Origin: JBMOLL01 sp049325415
GTDB taxonomy: Bacteria > Bacteroidota > Bacteroidia > Bacteroidales > GCA-2748055
Direction: 5' to 3'
Assembly (NCBI GenBank): GCA_049325415.1
Contig: JBMOLL010000019.1
Span: 1-21,371, forward strand
Length of the DNA stretch: 21,371 bases
Position 1 is the first letter of the stretch. Each line of letters begins with the position of its first letter. The translations under genes and the position numbers were made by a program. Shown here in pieces: positions 1 through 6,537 of this stretch. The notes under the pieces are model-generated. The model did no database searches. It worked only from the letters and a program-made list of their open reading frames with translations, and had not been told where the DNA came from.

Positions 1-789
1 TCAGCGCTTAAAAAGGGATTTGAGTTAATTACAACAACCGGAATGCTGACCAATAATAGTATTTTGCAGATTCAGGAAGTATTAGAGGACAATAATGCCG
101 GGTATAGAAAATTGCCGGGAACTGCATTGAAAAATACAGCAACAGGTGAGACAATTTATACTCCCCCACAGGATTATGAGGAAATAATGAGATTTATGGC
201 AAATCTTGAGCGATACATAAATGATTCGGAAATACAGGATTGTGACCCCTTGATTAAAATGGCAATCATTCATTTTCAGTTTGAGAGTATTCATCCTTTT
301 TATGACGGGAATGGCAGGACCGGAAGGATAATAAATATTCTGTACCTGATTTTAGAGAAACTTCAAACCTTGCCGATTCTTTATATGAGTAATTATATAA
401 TAAATAATAAACCTGACTATTACAGATTTCTGCAAAAAGTCAGAGAAGAGAATTTATGGGAAGAATGGATTTTGTTTATGCTAAAAGGAGTTGAGCAAAC
501 CTCAAAGGAAACAATAGAATTAATTGCCAGGATTAAGGAATTAATGCTTGAGTATAAACACAGACTTAGAGACAATTATAAATTTTACAGTCAGGATTTG
601 CTTAATAATTTATTTAAGCATCCATATACAAAGATTGAATTCGTTGTAAATGATCTGGGTGTTTCAAGGCTAACAGCAGCAAACTATCTGAATAAACTTG
701 CGGAGGATAAAATGCTTATGAAGGAAAAATTGGGAACCGGAAATTACTATATCAACGAAAAATTATTTGACATATTAACAAAGAGATAA
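1..789 (+). CDS. Fic family protein (adenylyltransferase-type), N-terminus outside the window
   Basis: The reading frame is open from base 1, so the gene begins left of the window; the first internal ATG is at 43. Counting from that Met, residues 84-95 read HPFYDGNGRTGR, matching the Fic core HPFx(D/E)GNGRxxR. Here the His is the catalytic base and the loop binds nucleotide phosphates. Fic proteins usually transfer AMP, or sometimes another nucleotide group, to hydroxyls of target proteins. After the Fic helices comes a C-terminal segment (about 185-248) with a winged-helix look (LGVSRLTAANYLNKLAEDKM). This matches the common Bacteroidota architecture Fic_N - Fic - wHTH of about 370 residues, so roughly the first 110 residues are missing. 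The inhibitory helix of class II Fic proteins would be in that missing part. The gene is AT-rich like the rest of the left flank, suggesting accessory DNA. The target is unknown. Confidence 0.88.
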   Translation, partial: SALKKGFELITTTGMLTNNSILQIQEVLEDNNAGYRKLPGTALKNTATGETIYTPPQDYEEIMRFMANLERYINDSEIQDCDPLIKMAIIHFQFESIHPFYDGNGRTGRIINILYLILEKLQTLPILYMSNYIINNKPDYYRFLQKVREENLWEEWILFMLKGVEQTSKETIELIARIKELMLEYKHRLRDNYKFYSQDLLNNLFKHPYTKIEFVVNDLGVSRLTAANYLNKLAEDKMLMKEKLGTGNYYINEKLFDILTKR

Positions 790-809
790 AAAGCCCGAGC
801 GGTTTTGTG

Positions 810-940
810 TTTGGAAAAACCGGACCAGTTGACCATGTTAAGCCGATTTTTGTTGGCCATCTTATCCTATTGATTAACTGATGCTTGCGTCAGGAGCATT
901 ATTCCGGCGCCAAGTGGTCAGTGCCACCGGTTTTTCCAAA
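810..940. mobile_element. MITE-like 131-bp element with imperfect 26-bp terminal inverted repeats
   Basis: Bases 810-835 and 915-940 are inverted copies of each other: the outer 14 bases (TTTGGAAAAACCGG and its complement) are identical and the inner TGACCA/TGGTCA also match, giving 20 of 26 positions. Next to the left arm the motif GTTGACCATGTTA recurs as GTTGGCCATCTTA about 25 bases further in. Repeated motifs near the ends resemble the multiple transposase-binding repeats of IS21-type ends. There is no transposase gene and no clear target-site duplication. It could be a MITE, an internally deleted insertion sequence, or simply a long hairpin. It lies 20 bases after the Fic stop. Confidence 0.45.
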
Positions 941-1141
941 TAATTGATAACCAGATTTTAAAGAGCAATAGAACAGAATTTCTGAGTTATGGTTTATTGC
1001 CAGGACTATAGTAAATTTCTTTAATTGTATTAATCAACTATCCAATAGGCAATTACGGGGCGGTTGTTGCAAGATTGCAACGGAATATTCCAGTTTTTCT
1101 TTGGGATTTGCTGGGAAAGGCATCATTTGCTTTCTCTAGTG
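941..1141. other. AT-rich intergenic stretch with one tight hairpin
   Basis: I find no convincing gene here. The one structure of note is a perfect hairpin GTTGCAA-GA-TTGCAAC at 1066-1081. A 30-codon minus-strand frame at 1034-1126 is open, but it has no recognisable domain or composition and is not called as a gene. Confidence 0.4.
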
Positions 1142-1252
1142 CTATTTTTTTTCAATTAAACATTCCGAATCTTCCTTGGCTTTGTCAATAGATTTATTTT
1201 GCATACAATTGCTCATAAAAAGAATTAAGCAAATCCTCCTCAAAAATTTCAT
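1142..1252 (-). CDS. Possible 36-residue lipoprotein-like peptide
   Basis: The ATG follows directly on the TAG stop of the preceding minus-strand gene (TAGATG), an arrangement typical of translational coupling. The product begins MKFLRRICLILFMSNC, a basic start, a short hydrophobic run and a cysteine at position 16, like a lipoprotein signal peptide. Asn before the cysteine is atypical for a lipobox. Only about 20 polar residues follow before TAG, so it could be a tiny lipoprotein, or the 5' stub of a longer gene cut by a mutation. No family is recognised. As the third minus-strand frame behind the RHS fragment, it may belong to an immunity cassette, but that is only positional inference. Confidence 0.4.
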   Translation of the reverse strand: MKFLRRICLILFMSNCMQNKSIDKAKEDSECLIEKK

Positions 1253-1627
1253 CTAGTATTTATAAAACGTGTAATAGTATTTTTGACCTTTATGTATTAA
1301 TAGTAGAGTGTCGCTAAAAGACATTTTAAAGATGCTATCTCCAGGAGCTGCAGTTATATAAAATAATTTATCCTTATTAGATTCTGCTTCAATAGGCGAA
1401 AAGGAGTACTCCTCATCTGTATTATCTAGGATAAAATACATGAGCCCCGAACTATAGCTTACTTTTATAATCTTACCATCCAGTCTCTTGCTGTTAAAAA
1501 CAGCAAAATCACTTTTTGCTTCACGTTTTATTCTCCTTGACTGATATTCCGCAAAAGACAATAAGAGTATAAAACCCAATAATATTAAGATGCCTTGCAT
1601 TATTCCATCTTTAAACTTAAAATTCAT
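1253..1627 (-). CDS. Small membrane-anchored hypothetical protein, candidate RHS immunity protein
   Basis: A 124-residue product with one N-terminal membrane helix (about residues 9-27, GIMQGILILLGFILLLSF), followed by a basic stretch (QSRRIKREAK) and a beta-rich domain from about 47 (GKIIKVSY, LMYFIL, YSFSP, PGDSIFKMSF, LLLIHKGQKYYYTF). The topology is probably one anchor with the domain on the outer face of the inner membrane, or a signal anchor. I recognise no named family. It begins 27 bases after the stop of the RHS gene, in the position where immunity genes of polymorphic toxins sit, and its size fits that role. The immunity assignment is inference from context. It would make sense if the toxin acts in the periplasm or on membranes. 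Confidence 0.65.
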   Translation of the reverse strand: MNFKFKDGIMQGILILLGFILLLSFAEYQSRRIKREAKSDFAVFNSKRLDGKIIKVSYSSGLMYFILDNTDEEYSFSPIEAESNKDKLFYITAAPGDSIFKMSFSDTLLLIHKGQKYYYTFYKY

Positions 1628-1654
1628 TGCTATCTAAATTTTAGAATGTACGAT

Positions 1655-2926
1655 TTAATACCAATCCTTTAAAATATAGGTATTACTTGCACCTCCTGCT
1701 ATATTAGGTCCAGGTGTTAATCCAATTCCGATGTTGACTTCGTTCTGAGATAATCCATAACCTGTACTTGTTGGAGTCCAAGTTCCTGTCAATCCTATTT
1801 TTCCTAATACACTACCTCCTCCTGTAGCAAAAACCCCAGATTTACCTTCTAAAATACTTGTTTTTAAAAAGTCTCTTTTAATCTGACTTACTGGTCCAGT
1901 ATAAATGGACCCACCAATATTAAATGTAAAGTCAACTTGGTAACCTGCTCCCGTTGTGACAGTTGTAGTAAGAATTGGTTTAAAAGATGCTTGTTTACCG
2001 CGTAATACCCAGTTAAGTTCAAAACTTTGACTTGCACCACAACCAGCAATTCCCGAGAAACCAAAACCAACATGTACATAATCTGGGATAATTCCTCTTG
2101 CAATATCACTATTCCAAGCTTCACTCCACCAACTATCCCCATTTGCGGAAAGATATTCCTTCCAAGCAGTAACGCCCGCTGAACCTACCTTTACAAGGTA
2201 GACAATCCCATCGATTTCTAATGTAAAAATATTTTCACTCCAACCTTTCTCATCCCAATAATAATATCCTATTGCATCCTGATAAACTGAACTCTCATTA
2301 TTTTTACTTGCTTTACGCTCTAATTGTTGGTTTAATTTCCGATAGTATCTTGCTACCTGATCACTAGTATTAGGTCTTGAAGCCTCTATCCATTGTGAAT
2401 TGGTTAACCCATCAGCCCCAACCTCTTCTCCATTAATTGTAAATGGATCCATTCCAAATATATCTATATAGGCTAAAGGATTATTATGACAGTAACTATA
2501 AGGAGAGCTTGCCCACTTAATCAGTGGATCTTGTACATGCCACCTTCCAAGTTGAGAGTCATACATTCTTGCCCCGTAATCATACCAATCCAAATTTACC
2601 CCATCAAGCAGTCCATCCTGGATCTCTTTCCCATTGTAACGATACTTGTTCTCACTGCTCCATGAATTGGCCATAGTCATGCCAAAGGGATAATAATCAA
2701 ATCGTTGATCGACTACTCCGTTATTGTTAAAAGTGACCCTTGTATTCCCTAGATGATCCTTCAAAAAATAGTCATATGTAACTAAAACATCGCTATTCAT
2801 ATCAACCATCCCCTCACTATTCAGGATATAATCTAACAGGAAGTTGGAACCGTTTGTGCAATTATATATGAAAGAACCCGCATACATGGTATTGGTTGTA
2901 ACAGATCCCTGGACAAAACTTTTCAA
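1655..2926 (-). CDS. RHS repeat-associated core protein, 5'-truncated, with unidentified C-terminal (toxin-like) domain
   Basis: Numbered from a TTG at 2926, residues 57-157 form the RHS core: DHLGNTR, YYPFGM, YRYNGKE, YDYGARMYD, GRWHVQDPL and YSYCHNNPLAYIDIFG. In complete RHS proteins this core closes a beta-cage shell around the C-terminal toxin. Here the repeats and secretion domain are absent. The frame stays open upstream of the TTG (reading DDEISYIYDATGTKW, a genuine RHS segment) only back to a TGA at 3014-3016. The gene is therefore a 3' remnant, possibly unexpressed. The C-terminal 260 residues are rich in Gly, Thr and aromatic strands (DYVHVGFGFSGIAG, VDFTFNIGGSIYTG) and show no nuclease, deaminase or ADP-ribosyltransferase motif that I recognise. 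The next gene downstream is the candidate immunity gene. Confidence 0.8.
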   Translation of the reverse strand: MKSFVQGSVTTNTMYAGSFIYNCTNGSNFLLDYILNSEGMVDMNSDVLVTYDYFLKDHLGNTRVTFNNNGVVDQRFDYYPFGMTMANSWSSENKYRYNGKEIQDGLLDGVNLDWYDYGARMYDSQLGRWHVQDPLIKWASSPYSYCHNNPLAYIDIFGMDPFTINGEEVGADGLTNSQWIEASRPNTSDQVARYYRKLNQQLERKASKNNESSVYQDAIGYYYWDEKGWSENIFTLEIDGIVYLVKVGSAGVTAWKEYLSANGDSWWSEAWNSDIARGIIPDYVHVGFGFSGIAGCGASQSFELNWVLRGKQASFKPILTTTVTTGAGYQVDFTFNIGGSIYTGPVSQIKRDFLKTSILEGKSGVFATGGGSVLGKIGLTGTWTPTSTGYGLSQNEVNIGIGLTPGPNIAGGASNTYILKDWY

Positions 2927-3013
2927 CCATTTGGTACCTGTAGCATCGTAAATATATGAAATTTCATCATCATTAGTTGGGTATGAATTAGTTTGAAACG
3001 CACGGATAAATTG
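2927..3013 (-). pseudogene. Remaining 5' stub of the RHS reading frame
   Basis: This continues the RHS frame upstream of any usable start. It translates to the RHS-typical segment NDDEISYIYDATGTKW and then meets a stop at 3014-3016. Just upstream, the neighbouring frame reads MADNLSVRF, which also looks RHS-like, so a frameshift near 2990-3000 may have occurred before the rest of the gene was lost. Beyond about 3040 the DNA changes to tRNA-linked repeats, so the truncation point is close. Confidence 0.5.
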
Positions 3014-3107
3014 TCAGCCATAGGTGAAACATTTAAAGTTCAACGGTGAAACAGTGGCGAAATAAAAATTGGAAAACCGCGAAAGAAAGTCAGGTGTTTA
3101 GAAAAGA

Positions 3108-3154
3108 AAAGCCCACCTTCGCTAAAGCTTCGGAGGGCGGCGCAGTCCGTAGGA
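3108..3154. repeat. Repeat copy A: palindrome plus tRNA-Glu 3' end remnant
   Basis: This 47-bp stretch repeats 3261-3308 with one indel and a few substitutions. It contains the REP-like motif CCACCTTCGCTAAAGCTTCGG and then CAGTCCGTAGG, the 3' end of the tRNA-Glu gene as read on the plus strand. The similarity resumes with ACCGTAA at 3161-3167 and a hairpin at 3168-3191, so this is a copy of the tRNA locus with the tRNA body deleted. Confidence 0.65.
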
Positions 3155-3167
3155 GGGCCGACCGTAA

Positions 3168-3191
3168 AGAAACAGTCCGGTGGACTGTTTT
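3168..3191. repeat. Perfect hairpin in the degenerate tRNA-locus copy
   Basis: AAACAGTCC-GGT-GGACTGTTT forms a 9-bp stem with a 3-base loop. It corresponds in position to the hairpin CAAAACAG-CCATCA-CTGTTTTG beside the intact tRNA-Glu. The stems differ in inner bases but both stay paired. It may be the mark of a repeat family or a processing or termination structure; its function is unknown. Confidence 0.45.
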
Positions 3192-3207
3192 AGGGAGGAG
3201 CCAGCCT

Positions 3208-3230
3208 GCAGGGGAGCGTTTGATTCCCCT
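3208..3230 (+). repeat. Inverted T-arm-like fragment
   Basis: The plus strand around here carries AGGGGA-GCGTTTGAT-TCCCCT, resembling a tRNA T-arm with a variant GTTTGATTC loop, in the orientation opposite to the real tRNA-Glu. No acceptor, D or anticodon stem accompanies it, so it is not a working tRNA. It supports the view that 3046-3300 is built from tRNA-gene debris. Confidence 0.35.
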
Positions 3231-3260
3231 ACCAAAAATTAATGCAAGGAGACGAAATAA

Positions 3261-3308
3261 AAAAGCCCACCTTCGCTAAAGCTTCGGTGGGCGGAGGCAG
3301 TCCGTAGG
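3261..3308. repeat. Repeat copy B: palindrome abutting tRNA-Glu
   Basis: This is the intact partner of the copy at 3108-3154. Its core GCCCACC...GGTGGGC pairs as a 7-bp stem around TTCGCTAAAGCTTC and lies directly 3' of the tRNA gene. On the minus strand it could act in 3' processing or termination of the tRNA transcript. Palindromes containing CTTCGCTAAAGCTTCGG are, to my memory, a dispersed repeat in environmental bacterial genomes. Confidence 0.6.
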
Positions 3309-3369
3309 GGAATCGAACCCCTGTTACCAGGATGAAAACCTGGCGTCCTAACCCCTAGACGAACGGACC
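3298..3369 (-). tRNA. tRNA-Glu (anticodon TTC)
   Basis: The minus strand folds as a full cloverleaf of 72 nt. The acceptor GGTCCGT pairs with ACGGACT (first pair G-U), followed by discriminator G. The D arm is GTC-TAGGGGTTAG-GAC. The anticodon arm is CCAGG-TTTTCAT-CCTGG, with TTC at 3334-3336 giving Glu. The T arm is AGGGG-TTCGATT-CCCCT. CCA is not encoded (CCT follows the discriminator). Confidence 0.96.
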
Positions 3370-3376
3370 GTAAGGG

Positions 3377-3398
3377 CAAAACAGCCATCACTGTTTTG
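3377..3398. repeat. Hairpin between the tRNA-Glu promoter and the tRNA
   Basis: CAAAACAG-CCATCA-CTGTTTTG is a perfect 8-bp stem. On the minus strand it would sit at the very 5' end of the tRNA precursor. It could alternatively end transcripts arriving from the DUF389 gene, but no clear T-run follows. Confidence 0.5.
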
Positions 3399-3404
3399 GG
3401 TGTG

Positions 3405-3435
3405 CAAATATAATGGAAAAATAATTCGTGCAAAA
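3405..3435 (-). promoter_or_regulatory. Bacteroidota-type promoter for tRNA-Glu
   Basis: The minus strand reads TTTTG (3435-3431), 18 bases, then TATATTTG (3412-3405), an exact match to the TAnnTTTG -7 box with a -33 TTTG-like box at nearly standard spacing. The predicted start is about 30 bases before the tRNA. Confidence 0.7.
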
Positions 3436-3518
3436 GGTTTTATAAAAAATTTTGAAAATATTCATCCCGGCCTCTGCAAAGGGCCTGTTTATGAGTAGTT
3501 GAGCGCTTAAGCCCTATC

Positions 3519-4949
3519 CTAATCGGTGATGGCCCGGATCCGCTCGTCGGCCAGGCGCACCCTCAGCCAGGCCTCCACCTTCTGCCCCTCACTCCTGCGC
3601 GCAGCTGCTCCGAGTTCGTTCCTGAAACTCAGGATGAAGGTCGGGATGGTATCGTATACCACCGAATCGCTGACCTGCCTGATCCCTATCGTCCGGCCAA
3701 AGGCATAGGATTCCACCGATGAGAACTGGTACTTCATCTCCCTGTCGATCTGCCGGAAAGGGATCGTGTCCTGCCTCCGCAGATACAGCACCTCGTCTTC
3801 AAGAAGTTTGATCCTCAGATCTTTGTCCCTGATAACCTGCTCGTTCTTCGTGTACAGATCCTCCAGGATCCCCACCCGCAGGTCGGCATTCATACGGGCG
3901 AAACGCTGATCCAGATCAGCAGGATCGCTCTGCTCCTGGTGGATGACCACCTCTGTCTTCCGGGTAATCCGAAAACCTTTTTTCCCGGCCAGGCCAAAAT
4001 CCGACAGACGGTCGGTGAGGTAGAACGCTTTCTCCCGGTCGACCGGCTTCCCGATAAAATAAAGATCGATCCGCGAGAGTGTGTCACTGTATACCGTCTT
4101 GTAACTGATCAGTTCCGTGCCTTCGAAAATCGTAGCCTTACTGATGTAATTCTCGGCAGCTGCCTTGAAACGGGTCTCCTGGATGACCTGGTAAAAAATG
4201 ATCCCGCTGGGAATGATGGTCACCAGGAGGAAAATAGCAAAGATCCTGCGGTATTTCTTTTGCTTCCTTTCCTCAATAGTCCGGAGCATGGGAAAGCGGA
4301 GATAACGCACCACGAGATAGGTCGAGAGGGCAATGAATACCGAGTTGATGAAAAACAGGTAAAAGGCTCCGAGGAAAAAGTCCATCTGCAATGTGGCCAG
4401 CCCGTAACCTGCCGTGCAGAGGGGCGGCATGAGGGCCGTGGCAATGGCTACGCCGGGGATCACGTTGCTCTTCTCCTTTCGCGAACCGGCCACGATCCCG
4501 GCAAAACCTCCGAAGAGCGCCACCATCACATCCAGGATGGTCGGCCGCGTGCGGGCGATCAGCTCCGACTGCGCTACATCGAGCGGGGAGAGCAGGAAGT
4601 AAAAGGTGGAGGTGATCAGCGCCAGCGAAACGGCGATTCCCAGGTTCTTCAGCGCCCGGATCAGGGTCTCCAGATCATTTGTGCCCACAGCCAGCCCGAT
4701 GCCCAGGATCGGACCCATCAGCGGGGAGATCAGCATGGCGCCTATGATGACCGCCGTGGAATTGATGTTCAGTCCGATCGAGGCAATGATGATCGAGAAC
4801 ATCAGGATCCAGGCCGTGTGCCCGCGGAATCCGATATCCTTCTTGATCCCCTCGATCACCGCTTCGGTGTCGGTGCCTTCCTTGATGCCCAGAATGCTGA
4901 CGTACAGGCGCCTGAACAAGGCGATAATGTACAGGATTTCTTTTTTCAT
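3519..4949 (-). CDS. DUF389 domain multi-pass membrane protein
   Basis: A 476-residue inner-membrane protein. Residues 45-215 hold the conserved DUF389 core: hydrophobic segments at about 45-65, 68-88, 100-120, 138-155, 162-185 and 190-215, with signature stretches STAVIIGAMLISPLMGPILG and ATALMPPLCTAGYGLA. A further membrane helix at about 233-254 leads to a soluble C-terminal part of about 220 residues, with a likely coiled coil at 345-392 (EDLYTKNEQVIRDKDLRIKL). The molecular function of DUF389 proteins is not established as far as I know; the core looks channel- or transporter-like. The start is an ATG 10 bases after the mpl stop, so the two are almost certainly co-transcribed. Confidence 0.88.
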   Translation of the reverse strand: MKKEILYIIALFRRLYVSILGIKEGTDTEAVIEGIKKDIGFRGHTAWILMFSIIIASIGLNINSTAVIIGAMLISPLMGPILGIGLAVGTNDLETLIRALKNLGIAVSLALITSTFYFLLSPLDVAQSELIARTRPTILDVMVALFGGFAGIVAGSRKEKSNVIPGVAIATALMPPLCTAGYGLATLQMDFFLGAFYLFFINSVFIALSTYLVVRYLRFPMLRTIEERKQKKYRRIFAIFLLVTIIPSGIIFYQVIQETRFKAAAENYISKATIFEGTELISYKTVYSDTLSRIDLYFIGKPVDREKAFYLTDRLSDFGLAGKKGFRITRKTEVVIHQEQSDPADLDQRFARMNADLRVGILEDLYTKNEQVIRDKDLRIKLLEDEVLYLRRQDTIPFRQIDREMKYQFSSVESYAFGRTIGIRQVSDSVVYDTIPTFILSFRNELGAAARRSEGQKVEAWLRVRLADERIRAITD

Positions 4950-4959
4950 ATTTGATAGC

Positions 4960-6318
4960 TTATTCGGTTAGCTGACCGGCAAGAGCCGTAAGATCGGTCC
5001 CGGAAAAATGACCTGAACTCATCAGCAGGAATATACTGTTTTGCTTCTTATTGGATAGGAGGAAGGCGGATACCTCCTCAGCACTGGTCACAACTGTGAG
5101 GTCCTTTCGTCCGAAGGCCTTTTTCACCTGTTCCTCGTCGAGGGCCGGCAGCTTTTTGTGCTCCACGGTATGCGGATCGAAATAGACCAGCGCCCGGTCG
5201 GCAGCATCCATGCTTCCGCGGTACTGCGGAAGGAAGTCTGCATTCAGGCTGCTGAAGGTATGCAGTTCCAGGCAGGCTACCAGCGGTCTCTGTCCGGCTT
5301 TTTCACGGAAAGCTTTCACTGTCGATACGACCTTGGAGGGCGCATGGGCGAAATCGAGATAGACCTCCGACCCGTTCGCAGCCGCCAGTAACTGCTGCCG
5401 GCGGGCTGCTCCGCGGAAGGAACCGATATGCCGGTAAAAATCCTCTTCGCTGATCCCCAGTTCCCTGCACACCATGAGCGCACCCATGATATTCTGCATG
5501 TTGTGGGCGCCAAAAAGCGGGACATCCACCTGGCGGCCGCCTTCCCTGAGCAACCAGGTACGGTCCTCCGTCAGGTAAGGATGCTCCCTGTAAGGACTGC
5601 ATTCTACGCGGCTCCCCGCTTCTTTTGCAAGCCTCTCCAGCTGTTCATCTCCCCCGAAATAATAAAGCCGTCCCCCGGTCTCCACCTTCTGCAGGAAGAT
5701 CCGGAACTGCTCCACATACTGTTCAAAGGTCGGGAAGACATTGATATGATCCCACGCGATCCCCGTCAGCAGGGCGATATGCGGCCGGTACCAGTGGAAC
5801 TTGGGGGTCGGGTCGAGGGGAGAGGTGAGGTACTCGTCGCCTTCGAGGATCATAACCGGGGCAGCGGCCGTTACCCTTACCATCGTATCAAAACCTTCGA
5901 TCTGGGCGCCGACCATGTAATCGAAATCGGCACCGGCCGACCGGAGGATGTGCATGATCATCGAGGTGAGGGTGGTCTTGCCGTGGCTCCCGCCGATCAC
6001 CACCCTCGTCTTATCCTTGCTCTGCTCGTACAGGTATTCGGGAAAGGAATAGATCTTTACGCCCAGTTCCTGCGCCCTGAGGAGCTCCGGGTTATCGGCT
6101 CGGGCGTGCATCCCGAGGATGACGGCATCAAGGGCCGGCGTGATTTTTCCCGGGTCCCAGCCCGGAGCCGGAGGCAACAGCCCGTGGGCTGCCAGCCGGC
6201 CCGCCGAAGGCTCGAAGATCTCATCGTCGGAGCCAGTCACTTCGTAACCCTTCAGGTGCAGGGCGATGGCCAGGTTGTGCATCACCGCACCACCGATGGC
6301 AATAAAGTGGATTTTCAT
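4960..6318 (-). CDS. mpl: UDP-N-acetylmuramate:L-alanyl-gamma-D-glutamyl-meso-diaminopimelate ligase (Mpl)
   Basis: This Mur ligase joins the recycled tripeptide L-Ala-gamma-D-Glu-meso-DAP to UDP-MurNAc with ATP, returning peptidoglycan fragments to cell-wall synthesis in the cytoplasm. In the 452 residues the N-terminal Rossmann part begins MKIHFIAIGG. The ATP loop GSHGKTT is at 110-116, EGDEY at 159-163, TGIAWDHINVF at 185-195, GAHNMQNIMGA at 270-280 and DFAHAPSKV at 322-330, all usual Mur-ligase landmarks. The ATG at 6318 is chosen because the family begins with this MKIHFI(A/G)IGG segment; the frame is open further upstream but that part has no Mur similarity. It is followed 10 bases later by the DUF389 gene. 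The first gene of a minus-strand pair, it is divergent from the fucosidase; I could not find a clean -33/-7 pair for it. Confidence 0.93.
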   Translation of the reverse strand: MKIHFIAIGGAVMHNLAIALHLKGYEVTGSDDEIFEPSAGRLAAHGLLPPAPGWDPGKITPALDAVILGMHARADNPELLRAQELGVKIYSFPEYLYEQSKDKTRVVIGGSHGKTTLTSMIMHILRSAGADFDYMVGAQIEGFDTMVRVTAAAPVMILEGDEYLTSPLDPTPKFHWYRPHIALLTGIAWDHINVFPTFEQYVEQFRIFLQKVETGGRLYYFGGDEQLERLAKEAGSRVECSPYREHPYLTEDRTWLLREGGRQVDVPLFGAHNMQNIMGALMVCRELGISEEDFYRHIGSFRGAARRQQLLAAANGSEVYLDFAHAPSKVVSTVKAFREKAGQRPLVACLELHTFSSLNADFLPQYRGSMDAADRALVYFDPHTVEHKKLPALDEEQVKKAFGRKDLTVVTSAEEVSAFLLSNKKQNSIFLLMSSGHFSGTDLTALAGQLTE

Positions 6319-6395
6319 AGGATAAAAATAGTGAAATGTGATGACTGCCGCGAACGCAAGCCATAAAATTAACGGCATAGCTTCATCCTGTCGCT

Positions 6396-6425
6396 GCCCG
6401 CGGGCTTCCTGCCGGCTGAAGCCGG
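6396..6425. repeat. GC-rich hairpins in the mpl/fucosidase divergent spacer
   Basis: The palindrome GCCCGCGGGC (6396-6405) and the hairpin CCGGC-TGAA-GCCGG (6412-6425) lie side by side upstream of mpl. They could be part of an mpl leader or just GC-rich structure; no known regulator site is recognised. Confidence 0.3.
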
Positions 6426-6477
6426 GCGCGTACCGCTTCACAGCACGGATCCAATAAAACCAGGCTACAGTATCCGG

Positions 6478-6509
6478 TTTGCAGATCAGGGATAAATCCA
6501 TTATATTTT
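6478..6509 (+). promoter_or_regulatory. Bacteroidota-type promoter for the fucosidase gene
   Basis: TTTG at 6478-6481, a 20-base spacer, then TATATTTT at 6502-6509 (one mismatch to TAnnTTTG). It ends 28 bases before the ATG at 6538. Confidence 0.6.
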
Positions 6510-6537
6510 CAAACTCAATCACCCAATAAACAGAAAT

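Noticed and set aside
1034..1126. 30-codon minus-strand frame beginning MMPFPANPKEKLEYS
   Set aside because: It is short, isolated, spans a hairpin, and has no coupling or domain to support it.
3046..3279. 77-codon plus-strand frame in the tRNA-repeat region
   Set aside because: It consists of the palindromic repeats and tRNA debris; no protein-like features.
3939..4955. 338-codon plus-strand frame
   Set aside because: It is antisense to the DUF389 gene and has a polar, Arg/Asp/Gly-rich composition typical of a GC-rich shadow frame.
5428..6366. 312-codon plus-strand frame
   Set aside because: It is antisense to mpl, with no domain and shadow-type composition.
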